A DNA stretch of 64,000 bases from Catenulispora pinistramenti. Its GTDB lineage: Bacteria; Actinomycetota; Actinomycetes; Streptomycetales; Catenulisporaceae. Under the pieces are notes generated by a model. That model did no database searches and was not told the DNA's origin. It was given only the letters and a program-made list of their open reading frames with translations. A program made the position numbers and the translations under genes. Location of the stretch: NCBI RefSeq assembly GCF_018274385.1, contig NZ_JAAFYZ010000001.1:62001-126000 (forward strand), given 5' to 3'. Positions within the stretch are counted from its first letter, which is position 1. The number at the start of each line of letters is the position of its first letter. Below are positions 18,501 through 30,500 of the stretch, in pieces.

Positions 18501-21500
18501 GGCAGCCAGCCATCGCTGGACCACAGCAAGGGCATCGGACACCGCGCCACGAGCAGCAGCCGCAGCCCCAAGCGGAGCCGGACCCGAAACCGAAGACCCA
18601 GCCCCAGGCGAAGCAGCAGCCGAAGCCGGAGTCGCGGCCGTGGTTGCGGTTGCTGCATCGACATCCGCGCCCGCAGCGACCAGCACCAGATCCGGGACCG
18701 GCTCGCCAGCCCGCACCGCCTCGACCAGCGCCGCCACGTCCGCGAACACAGCATCAACCGACAGCCCGGGGACATCAGCGCCGAGTGTCGCGATCCGTCC
18801 GGCCGACTCCCCCGCCGCAACCGGGGTCCAGCCGACCGCGAACAGATCGTCGTGCCCTGATGTCGCGCTCGCGTGCAGCTGATCGGCTGCGATGGGGCGT
18901 AGCGCGAGAGCGTCAACCGACACCACGGGTGAGCCGGTGCCGTCCGCCGCCGTCACCGCGATCGCGTCGGGGCCGGTGGGGGTCAGGCGCACGCGCAGGA
19001 CGGTCGCGCCGGAGGCGTGTAGGGACACGCCGGTCCAGCCGAATGGCAGCCGGACCTGTCCGGGGGCCGGTGGCGGCAGGACCGAGCCGGAGATGTGCAG
19101 GGCCGCGTCCAGGAGGGCGGGGTGCAGGCCGAAGCCGTCTGCCGCGCCGGCGGCGTCGTCGGGCAGGGCGACTTCGGCGAACACGGTGTCGCCGCGCCGC
19201 CAGGCCGCGCGGACGCCCTGGAACGCCGGGCCGTAGCCGTAGCCCTGGGCGGTCAGCCGGCCGTACAGGTCCTGGACCGGGAGCGGATCGGCGTCCCGGG
19301 GCGGCCAGACCGTCAGCTCGTCCACGGCTGCGGTCGCGACCTCCGAAGTCACGGCGCCGCCGGCGTGGCGGATCCACGGTATGTCAGTGCTCTGAGTTGA
19401 CGGACGACTGTGGATCTCGATCGGGCGGCGGCCGTCGGTGTCCGGGCCGACCACCACTTGCACGTGGACTGCCGCGTCTGCGGACAGGGTCAAGGGCGCT
19501 TCCAGGACGAGATCGTCCAGACGGCCGTAGCCGACAGCGTCACCGGCCCGCACGGCCATCTCGACAAAGGCCGTGCCCGGGAGCAGAACCGTCCCAGCCA
19601 CCGCGTGATCGGCCAGCCACGGATGCGTTCGCAGCGACACCGAACCGGTGAGGACCACGCCGTCACCGGAGGCCAACTCCACCGACGTGGCCAGGAACGG
19701 GTGTCCCAGCGTCCCGGAAATCGCCGACGACGGCGCCGGCTTCGGCCAGAAGTGCTGGCGTTGGAAGGCGTAGGTGGGAAGGTCCACGCGCTTGGCGGTG
19801 CCGATCACCGCCGGCCAGTCGATGTCCACGCCGCCCACCCACGCCTCGGCGAACGACGCGAGCAGGCGGTCCGGGCCGCCGTCATCGCGGCGCAGCGAAC
19901 CGGAGACCAGCGCGTCGGAGGCTCCGGCGTGTTCCAGCGTCTCGGACACCGGGGCGGTGAGCACCGGATGCGGGGACATTTCCAGGAAGATGCCGTGGTC
20001 AGTCCCGGCCAGTACCCGCACGGCCTGGTGGAACTCGACCGTGGAGCGCAGGCTGTCGAACCAGTAGTCGGCATCGAGCTCAGGGCCCTGAAGCCACTCG
20101 CCGGAGACAGCCGAGACCATGGGAATGGTCAGCTCGCCGGGGACGAGAGGCGCCAAGACCTCGCTGATCTCCGCACGCAGCTGCTCGACCTGGGCACTGT
20201 GTGAGGCGTAGTCCACGGGGATGCGGCGCGCGCGGACCTCGTCGGCTTCGCAGGCCGCGAGCAGCTCGGACAACGCGTCGGGCTCACCCGACACGACTGT
20301 CGCCGAGGGGCCGTTGACCACGGCGATGGAGAGGCGGTCACCGAACTCTGCGATACGAGTGCGCACCGCGTCCACTGGCTCGGCTACGGAGACCATCCCG
20401 CCAGCGCCAGCCAACACCCGCAACGCGCGGCTGCGAAGGGCTACGACTCGCGCGCCGTCCTCTAGAGACAGAGCCCCGGCAACGGTCGCTGCCGCGATCT
20501 CGCCTTGAGAGTGGCCGATTACCGCATCTGGTGTGATGCCTGCGGCTTGCCACACTGCGGCCAGAGAGACCATCACCGCCCACAGAGCTGGCTGCACCAC
20601 ATCAACAGCTTCGAGTGCGGCTGGATCGTTGAGGACATCGGTCAGGGACCAGTCCACGAACGGCGCCAAGGCGCGGCCACACTCGGCGAGGCGCTCGGCG
20701 AACACCGGAGAGGCCGCAGCGAGCTCGCTGCCCATGCCAGCCCACTGCGCACCCTGACCGGGGAAGACGAACACCGAACGGCCGGTCGCCGATGCCGAGC
20801 CGGTGACTGCTGAGCCGGTGGCCTGGCCGGTCGCGACTGCGGCCAAGCCAGCCGCCAGTTCCTGACGGGCCGAGCCGATCACGACCGCCCGGTGCTCGAA
20901 GACCGAGCGGGTGGCGGCCAAGGACCATGCCACGTCCCGCTCATCGAGCTCAGAGCGCGCCACGGTCGACTCCCGCAGCCGTGCGGCCTGGTCCCGCAAC
21001 GCGGCGTCCGACCCGCCCGACACGATCCACGGCACTACGCCGACGAGCGCAGAGCCAGCCCCGCCATCAAGACCAGCCGAGCCCGCCGGATCAGCCCCGG
21101 CAGTCTGCGCGGCCTCGGCGATCGGCGGCTCCTCCAAGATCACATGCGCGTTCGTCCCACTGAATCCGAACGCTGACACCCCCGCCCGCCGCGGCCGCCC
21201 GGACTGCGGCCACGGCATGGCCTCGGTCGGCAGCTGGATCTGCCCGGTCGCCCAATCCACGTGCGACGACGGCGCGTCCACGTGCAGCGTCGGCGGCACG
21301 ACGCCGTGGGCCATCGCGGTGACCATCTTGATGATCCCGGCCACGCCGGCCGCGGCCTGGGTGTGGCCGATGTTGGACTTCACCGAGCCCAGCCACAGGG
21401 GCCGGTCCTCGGCGCGGTCCTGGCCGTAGGTCGCCAGGAGTGCGTTGGCCTCGATGGGGTCGCCGAGGGTGGTGCCGGTGCCGTGGCCTTCCACGACGTC

Positions 21501-24500
21501 GACGTCGGCGGGGGTCAGGCCGGAGGCTGCCAGGGCGGCGCGGATCACGCGTTGCTGGGAGGGGCCGTTGGGCGCGGTCAGGCCGTTGGAGGCGCCGTCC
21601 TGGTTGATCGCGCTGCCGGCGACGACGGCCCAGACGCGGTGGCCGCGGCGACGGGCGTCGGAGAGGCGCTCCAGGACCAGGACTCCGACGCCCTCGCCCC
21701 AGCCGGTGCCGTCGGCCGCTTCGGCGTAGGCCTTGCAGCGGCCGTCGGGGGACAGGCCGCGCTGGCGGGAGAAGTCGATGAACGTGCCGGGGGTCGACAT
21801 CACCGTGACGCCGCCGGCCAGGGCCAGCGAGCACTCGCCGGCGCGCAGGGCCTGGACCGCCAGGTGCAGCGCCACCAGCGAGGACGAGCAGGCGGTGTCG
21901 ATGGTGACCGCCGGGCCCTCCAGCCCCAGGATGTACGACAGCCGGCCGGAGGCGACGCCGCCGGATCCGCCGGTGGCCAGATAGCCCTCGGCCTCTTGCA
22001 GGCCGGCAGTGCCCTGGCCGTAGTCGTGGTAGATCAGGCCGGTGAAAACGCCGGTGGGGGTGCCGCGCAGGGTGGCCGGGTCGATGCCGGCGTCCTCCAG
22101 CGCGGCCCAGGAGGTCTCCAGCAGCAGCCGCTGCTGCGGGTCCATCGCCAGCGCCTCGCGGGGGTTGATCCCGAAGAACGCGGCGTCGAACTCGGCGGCG
22201 TCGTGGAGGAAGCCGCCTTCCCTGGCGTAGGTCTTGCCGACGGCGGTCGGGTCCGGATCGTAGAGCTCTTCGACGTCCCAGCCCCGGTCGGTCGGGAAGT
22301 CGCTGAGGGCGTCGTCGCCGCGCAGCACCAGGTCCCACAGGTCCTGCGGGCCCTGCACGCCGCCGGGGAACCGGCAGCCGATGCCGACGATGACCAGCGG
22401 GTCGGTATCGAGGTCCGAGCCCGAGCCCGAGCCCGAGGCCGGCACCGGGCCGCCGGCCGCCGGGTCGCCGACGGCCGGGGAGGACGTCGGCACCAGTGCG
22501 GCCAGCAGGTGTTCGGTCAGCGCGGTCGGGGTCGGGTGGTCGAAGACCACGGTGGCGGCCAGCCGCAGGCCGGTGGCCGTGAACAGCCGGTTGCGCAGTT
22601 CCACCGAGGTCAGCGAGTCCAGGCCGAGTTCCCGGAACGAGCGGCCGGCGGCCGAGGAGGCCAGATTGGTCATGCCGAGCACCACGGCGGTCTGGGCCAG
22701 CACGATCTGCCGGACCGCGATGAACCGCTCGGCCGGTGCCAGGGCGGCCAGGCGCGTCGCCAGATCGCCGGCGCCCCGACCGCTGCCGCCGGTCACGGAA
22801 CCGCCGGCGGACCGGGCACCCGGACGGGCCCGGCGGACCAGGCCGGACAGGAACGGCGGGAGATCCTCGCGGGCGGCGAGCGCCGCCGGGTCGAGCGGGG
22901 CCGGCACCAGCAGCGCGTCCGGCGCGTCGAGGGCGGCGGCCAGCAGCTCCAGGCCCTCGGCGTCGCCGATCGGCCGGAAGCCGTCGCGGGCCATGCGCTG
23001 CCGGTCGGCACCGGCGAGCCGGCCGGCCATCCCGGCTTCCTGCTCCCACGGACCCCACGCCAGCGCCGTGCCGGGCAGGCCGAGGCGGCGCCGGTGGGCC
23101 GCGACCGCGTCGAGGAAGGTGTTCGCCGCGGCGTAGGCGCTCTGGCCCGGGTTGCCCCAGATCCCGGCGACCGAGGAGAACAGCACGAAGGCGCGCACGT
23201 CCCGGTCGGCGGTCAGCTCGTGCAGGTGCCAGGCCGCGTCGACCTTGGGACGCAGCACGGCGGCCAGGCGCTCGCCGGTCAGGGCGGCGACCGTCCCGTC
23301 GTCCAGGACGCCGGCGGCGTGGACGACCGCGGACAGCGGCCGGTCGGCCGGAACCGCGGCGAGCAGCCCAGCCAGCGCCGGGCGGGATGCCACATCGCAC
23401 GCGCGCAGGCTCACGTCGGCACCGTGCGCGGCGACGTCCGCGGCGAGCGCGGCGGCGCCGGGGGCGGCGGGGCCGCGCCGCGAGGCCAGCAGCAGGTGCC
23501 GGGTCCGGCCCTCGGCGGCCAGCCGCCGGGCCACGAGCGCTCCCAGACCGCCGGTCGCGCCGGTGATCAGAACCGTGTCATCGGAAGCGGAGCCGGAACC
23601 GGAGCCGAGCGCCGGCGACCGGTCCGGCACGGTGAGCACCACCTTGCCGACCAGCCGCGCCTGGCTCAGCTGCCGGAAGGCCTCCGGCGCGTGCCGGACG
23701 TCCCAGCAGGTGACCGGCAGCGGGCTCAGGGCACGGTCCGCGAACAGTCCGGAGAGCTCGGCGAGCATGCCGCTGATCCGCTCCGGGTCCAGCTCCAGCA
23801 GGTCAAAGGCCTGGTATTCGAGTCCGTGGTCGGCGGCCACCCGCGCGGCATCGCGGATGTCCGCCTTGCCCATCTCGACAAACCGGCCGCCGGGGGCGGT
23901 CAGCCGCAACGAGGCGTCCACGAACTCGCCGGCCAGCGAGTCGAGCACCACGTCGACCCCGCGGCCGTCGGTGACGGCGCGGAAGGCGGCTTCGAACTCC
24001 AGCGTCCGCGACGAAGCGAGCCGGTCCTCGGCCAGGCCCAGGGCCCGCAGGGCCGGCCACTTGCCGGTGCTGGCGGTTCCGTAGACGTCGGCCCCGAGGT
24101 GTCGGGCGAGCTGGACGGCGGCCAGGCCGACCCCGCCGGCGGCGGCGTGGATGAGCACTGATTCGCCGGCCCGCAGCGCGGCCAGTTCCACGAGGGCGTG
24201 GTAGGCGGTCAGGAACACCACGGGCGCCGCGGCGGCCTCGGCGAACGTCCAGCCGTCCGGGACGGCGGTCAACAGCCGCGCGTCGGTGCGGGCGACCGGC
24301 GTGAAGGCGCCGCGGAACAGGCCCATGACCCGGTCGCCGACCGCCACCGACGTGACGCCGGACCCGACGGCCAAGACCACGCCCGCGCCTTCCAGCCCGA
24401 GCGGGCCGGCCTCGCCCGGATACATGCCCAGCGTGTTCAGCACGTCCCGGAAGTTCACCCCGCAGGCGCGCAGGCCGACGCGCACCTCGCCGGGGGCGAG

Positions 24501-27500
24501 GTCGGGCTCCGCCGCGTCGCCGGGCTCTGCCATGTCGCCATCCGCGACCAGGCGCAGGTTGTCCCAGCTCCCTGGTTCGGTGAACGCCAGGTGCCAGCCG
24601 GACCGGCGGTCCGGGACCCGGAGTCCGGCCTCGGACCGGGTCAGGCGCGGGATCACCAGGCGGTCGGCGCGGATCGCGAACTGTGGCTCGTCCAGGGCCA
24701 GCCCGGCCGCGAGCCGTTCGGGACCGTAGGCGGTCTCATCGACGTCGGCGAGGATGAACCGGCCAGGATGCTCGGTCTGGGCTGTCCGAACCAGACCCCA
24801 GATCGGGGCGGCGGCGGGCCGCACCGGCGCGGAGTCGCCGGTGTCCACGGCGCCGGTGGTGACGAGCACCAGACGGCAGGCGTCCAGGACGTCCTCGGCC
24901 AGCCACCGCTGGATCAGATCCAGGGCGGCGCCGGCGGACCGGTGCGCGGCGGTCGCCGCGTCGGAGTCGGCGGTGCGGTTGGTGTCATTGTCGGTGTCGC
25001 TGTCGGTATCGCAGTAGGCGAAGACGATGCTCGGCAGCGTCCCGGCCGCACCGGCCGCCACCAGGTCGCTCAGGTCGGCATACCGCTCAACGCCGGCGAG
25101 GGCATCGGCGGGCGCCGATCCGAGCACCGCCATCGACAGTGATCCCACGGCCTGATCGGCAGCGGCCTCGGGCGCCGGCACCCACTCCAGCCGGTGCAGC
25201 GCCTCGGACCGCGGCTCGGCGGTCGGCGCCTCGCGCAGCACCAGCGAGTCGACCACGATGATCGGCGCACCGGTCGGGTCGGTCAGGGTCACCGAGACCG
25301 CGTCGCCGGCCCCGGCCGGGGCGATCCGCACCCGCGCCGCGTTCGCCTCGGTCGCGAACAGCCGGACCCCGGTCCAGGCGAACGGGATCCGGGGACCGCC
25401 GTCCGCGCCGGACAGCGCACCGTCCAGGCCGATGGCGTGCAGCGCGGCGTCGAGCAGGGCGGGGTGGACGCCGTATCCGGCGGTGGTCAGACCGGCCGGG
25501 AGTTCGATCTCTGCGAACCTCTCGGCGCCTCGGCGCCACACCGCGCGCAGCCCGCGGAACGCCGGCCCGTAGGGCAGGCCGATGTCGGCCAGCTCCGCAT
25601 ACAGGTCGGCGGGGTCGACGGCGTCGGCTGGGAGTGCGCCCTCCGACGGCCAGGACGGCAGCGGCGCCACGGACGCCACCGACGCCGCGGACCGGCCTTC
25701 GTCGGACGCCACGGTCCCGGCAGCATGCCGGATCCAGGCACCGCGCTCCCCCGCGTCCTCGGACCGCGAGTAGACGGCCAGGCCCCGGCGGCCATCGGGG
25801 TCCGGTTCGGCGACCGTCACCCGGATCTGCACGCCGCCGCGCTCGGGCAGGCGCAGCGGGGTGTCGATGACCAGTTCTTCGAGGTCTGCGGCACCGGCTT
25901 CGGCGCCGGCGTGCAGCGCCAGGTCCACGAACGCCGTGCCGGGGACGATCGGCGAGCCGGCGACCACGTGATCGGCCAGCCAGGGATGGGTGCGCGGGGC
26001 CAGCCGCCCGGTGAGCACCAGACCGCCGTCGGCCGGGAGGTGCACGGCGGCGCCGAGCAGCGGATGCCCGGCCGCGGCCTGCCCCAGGCCCGCCGCGTCG
26101 GCGGAGCCGGGGGCGGCGGCGAGCCAGTAGCGGCCGCGCTGAAAGGCGTAAGTGGGCAGCTCGACGTGCCGCACACCGCGGTCGGCGAAGAAGCCGGACC
26201 AGTCCACCGCCACGCCCCGGACCTGGGCCGAGGCCACGGCGGTGAGCAGCGTCCGCACCTCGTCGCGGTCCCGGCGCAGGCCCGCGAGCCAGGCCTCGGA
26301 GCCGTCGGCGGGCTGGCTCTGGGCGCCCATCGCGGTCAGCGCCGCGTCCGGGCCGATCTCGACGAAGGTCCGGGCTCCGGCCGCCCGCAGCGCGTCCACG
26401 GCGGCGCCGAACCTGACGGTCTCGCGGACGTGCCGCACCCAGTAGGCCGGATCGGTGACCTCGTCGGTCACCTCGGCGCCGGTCAGCGCGGACACCAGGG
26501 ACAGCTCGGGCCGCCGGAAGTCCAGGCCGCCGATGGCGGTGGCGAACTCGGCCAGCATCGGCTCCATCGACGCCGAGTGGAACGCGTGCGAGACCTGGAG
26601 CCGCCGGGTGCGGGTGCCGTCGGCGGCGAGCTCGGCGGCAGCCGCCGCCACCGAGCCTTCCAGCCCTGAGATGACCGAGGCCTGCGGTCCGTTGACGGCC
26701 GCGATCTCCGCTCCCGGATGCCGCGACAGCACCTCGCGGACCCGCTGCTCGGCGGCGGCCACGGCGATCATCGCCCCGCCGGCCGGCAGCGCCTGCATCA
26801 GCCGGCCGCGCGCGGCGACCAGCGCGCAGGCGTCCGGCAGCGACCACACCCCGGCGACGTGCGCCGCGGCGATCTCGCCGATCGAGTGCCCGGCCAGCAG
26901 GTCCGGCCGGACGCCCCAGGATTCCAGGAGCCGGTACAGGGCGACTTCCAGGGCGAACAGTCCGGCCTGGGTCCACATCGTGTCGTGGACCGGTCCGCCG
27001 TCGATCGCCGCGGCGACCGAGCCGCCGAGGTGCCGGTCCAGTTCGGCGCAGGCCTGGTCGAACGCGGCGGCGAACACCGGGAACGCCGCGGCGAGTTCGC
27101 GGCCCATACCGTGACGCTGGGCGCCCTGGCCGGTGAAGACGAAGGCGAGCCGGCCGGCCGTGCCGGAGACACCGGTCGGCGCGTCAGAGTCCTGATCGTC
27201 GGCCAACGCGGACAGCGCGGTCAGCAGTTCCCGGCGGTCGGCGCCGAGCAGGACGGCCCGGTGTTCCCAGGCGGATCGGGTGTCGGCCAGCGACCAGGCG
27301 ATGTCGGCGGCGTCGAGGTCGCCGTGCCCGGTCAGGTAGGCGTGCAGCCGCCGGGCTTGGGCCGGCAGGCCCTCGGCGGTCCGCGCCGACACCAGCCAGG
27401 GCAGGACCGGCAGGGCTGCCCGGTCCGGGCTTCCGGGGTCCGCGACCGGCCGATCGGGTGCCGGTGCCGGTTCCGGTATCGGTGCCGGTCCCGTGACGCC

Positions 27501-30500
27501 CTCGGCGCCTTCCAGGATCACGTGCGCGTTGGTGCCGCTGATCCCGAAGGAGGACACACCGACGCGCCGCGGTCGCGGCCCGCTCGGCCAGGAAACGGTG
27601 TCCGTCAGCAGCCGCACGGCACCGCTGGACCAGTCGACGTGCGGCGTCGGCTCGTCGGCGTGCAGGGTGCGGGGCAGCTCGCCGTGGCCCAGCGCCAGCA
27701 CCATCTTCATGATGCCGGCGGCGCCGGCCGCCCACTGGGTGTGGCCGAGGTTCGACTTCACCGAGCCCAGCCACAGCGGCCGGTCCTCGGGGCGGTTGCG
27801 GCCGTAGGTCGCCAGGATCGCCTGCGCCTCGATCGGGTCGCCGAGCGGAGTGCCGGTGCCGTGCGCCTCGACGACGTCCACGTCGGAGGGCACGAGTCGG
27901 GCACCGTCCAGCGCGGCGCGGATGACCCGCTGCTGCGACGGGCCGTTGGGCGCGGTCAGACCGTTGGACGCGCCGTCCTGGTTCACCGCGCTCCCGCGCA
28001 CCACCGCGAGGACCTGATGTCCGTTGCGGCGCGCGTCGGACAGCCGCTCCACCACGATCATCCCGGCGCCCTCGGCCATGCCCATGCCGTCGGCCGCCGC
28101 CGAGAACGCCTTGCTGCGGCCGTCGGAGGCCAGGCCGTGCTGGCGCGAGAACCAGCCGAACCATTCGGTGGTGGTCATGATGCTGATCCCGCCGGCCAGC
28201 GCGAGATCGCACTCGCCGGAGCGCAGCGACTGGCAGGCCAGGTGCAGCGCGACCAGCGAGGAGGAGCAGGCGGTGTCCACCGTGACCGCCGGGCCCTCCA
28301 GGCCGAAGGTGTAGGCGACGCGGCCGGACATGACGCTGGCCGCGGTGCCGGTCATCAGGTGGCCGTCCTCGGCCGGCGCGCTGCCGGCCCCGTATCCGGA
28401 CACCGCGGCGCCGACGAACACGCCGGTCGCGCTGCCGCGCAGGGCCGCGTGGTCCAGCCCGACGCGCTCGAAGGCCTCCCAGGAGGTCTCCAGCAGCAGC
28501 CGCTGCTGCGGGTCCATCGCCAGCGCCTCGCGCGGACTGATCCCGAAGAAGCCGGGATCGAAGTCGGCGACGTCCCGGACGAAGCCGCCGGCCTGGGCGT
28601 GCGGCGTGTCGGGCAGGTCCCAGCCGCGATCGGCCGGGAAGGCGCCGACCGCGTCGCCGCCGCGCGCCAGCAGGTCCCAGAGCTCTTCGGGAGTCGTGAC
28701 ATCGCCGGGATACCGGCAGCTCATCGCGACGATGGCGATGGGTTCGTCCAGGACCGGGCGAGGCGTTCGGCGCTTGCGCACGCCGGCCCGGCTGACCGTG
28801 CGCGACCCGTCGGCCGATCGGCCGCCCTGTCCGTCCCGGGCCAGCCCGGCACCGAGGAACCGGGCCGCCTGGGCCGGGGTCGGTTCGTCGAAGATGAGGG
28901 TGAGCGGGAGGTCGACACCGGTGGCCGCGGCGAGACGGTCGCGCAGTTCCACGCCGGTGACGGAGTCGAAGCCGAGTTCCTTGAAGGTGCGGTCGGGGAC
29001 GACGGCGTCCGGGGTGGGGTGGCCGAGGACGACGGCGGCGTGGGAGCGGACCAGTTCCAGGGGGTCGGGGCCGGCGGCGGCGTCGGTCGGGGCCGCCGCG
29101 TCGGGCGCGAGCTCGTCCTGATCGTCGTCTTCGTATTCGTACTCGTCCTGCCAGGAGGTCTCGTAGACGCCGGCGGCGGGGGCGAGCCAATAGCGTTCGT
29201 GCTGGAAGGCGTAGGTGGGCAGATCAACGCGGCGGCCGGCGCCGATGACGGTCGGCCAGTCCACCGGCACGCCGCGGACCCAGGCCTCGGCGAAGGAGTG
29301 CAGCAGGCGGGTCGGGCCGCCGTCGTCGCGGCGCAGCGAGCCGGAGACCACGGCGGCCGGGGTGCCGTGGTCGGCCAGGGTCTCGGCGGCCGCGGCGGTG
29401 AGCACCGGGTGCGGCGACATCTCCAGGAAGACACGGTGGCCACAGTCCGCGAGGATGCGGACGGCCCGGTCGAATTGAACGGCTTGGCGCAGGTTGTCGT
29501 ACCAGTAGCCGGCGTGCAGATCAGCGCCCTGAAGCCACTGCCCCGACACCGTCGAGACCATGGGGACGGTCAGCTCGGCGGGGACGGCGGGAGCCAGGAC
29601 CTCATCGAGCTGGTCGCGCAACTGCTCGACTTGGGAGCTGTGGGAGGCGTAGTCGATCGGGATGCGGCGGGTGCGGACACCTTCGGCCTCGCACGCCGCG
29701 ACCAGCTCGGCCAGCGCGTCGAGCTCGCCGGAGACCGCTGCCGCGGACGGGCCGTTGACCACGGCTATGTTCAGGCGGTCGCCGAACCCGGCGATCCGGG
29801 CCCGGACCGCGTCCGCGGGCTCGGCCACGGAGACCATGCCGCCGCCACCGCCGCGCAGCGACCGCAGGGCACGGCTGCGCAGGGCCACGACGCGGGCGGC
29901 GTCGTCCAGGGTGAGCGCCCCGGCGACGGTCGCCGCGGCGATCTCGCCCTGGGAGTGGCCGACCACGGCGTCCGGGACGATGCCCGCGGCCTGCCACACC
30001 GCGGCCAGCGAAACCATCACCGCCCACAGAGCCGGCTGCACCACATCGTCGGTCTCCAGCGCGGCGGGATCAGCCAGAACCTCGTCCAGCGACCAATCCA
30101 CGAAGGGCGCCAGAGCACGACCACACTGAGCCAGACGCTCGGCGAACACCGGAGAGGCCGCGGCCAATTCGCGGCCCATACCGGCCCACTGAGACCCCTG
30201 ACCGGGGAAGACGAACACGGTCTGGCCGGCGGCCGAGCCCGGCACGACACCGGCGACGGCCGCGGCCGAAGCGGACCCGGTCGCCACCGCCGCCAGGGCC
30301 GTACCGCCACCGGTCACCACGGCGCGGTGTTCGAAGGCTGACCGGCTGGTGGCCAGCGACCTGGCGACGTCGGTCGGGTCCAGTTCGGGGCGCGCCTGGA
30401 CGAACTCGCGCAGCCGCTCGGCCTGCCCCCGCAACGCCGATGCCGACCGGGCGGAGACCAGCCACGGCACGACGCTACGGTCCGCGATGACCGCAGGCGC

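Larger units (their letters stand above)
16077..22403 (-). other. Elongation module 2: KS-AT(methylmalonyl)-DH-ER-KR-ACP
   Basis: The AT has VDVVQ, GHSQG and YASH, the methylmalonyl type. The DH has HAVAGTVLLP and HPALLDAALH. The ER has the nucleotide loop HAATGGAG and Val at the stereo-diagnostic position (LGLVPAD), unlike the Tyr in modules 1 and 3. The KR has GGTGMIGG, LDD (B-type) and Tyr in GQGNYAAAN. All domains look intact, so a saturated methyl-branched unit is predicted. Confidence 0.9.
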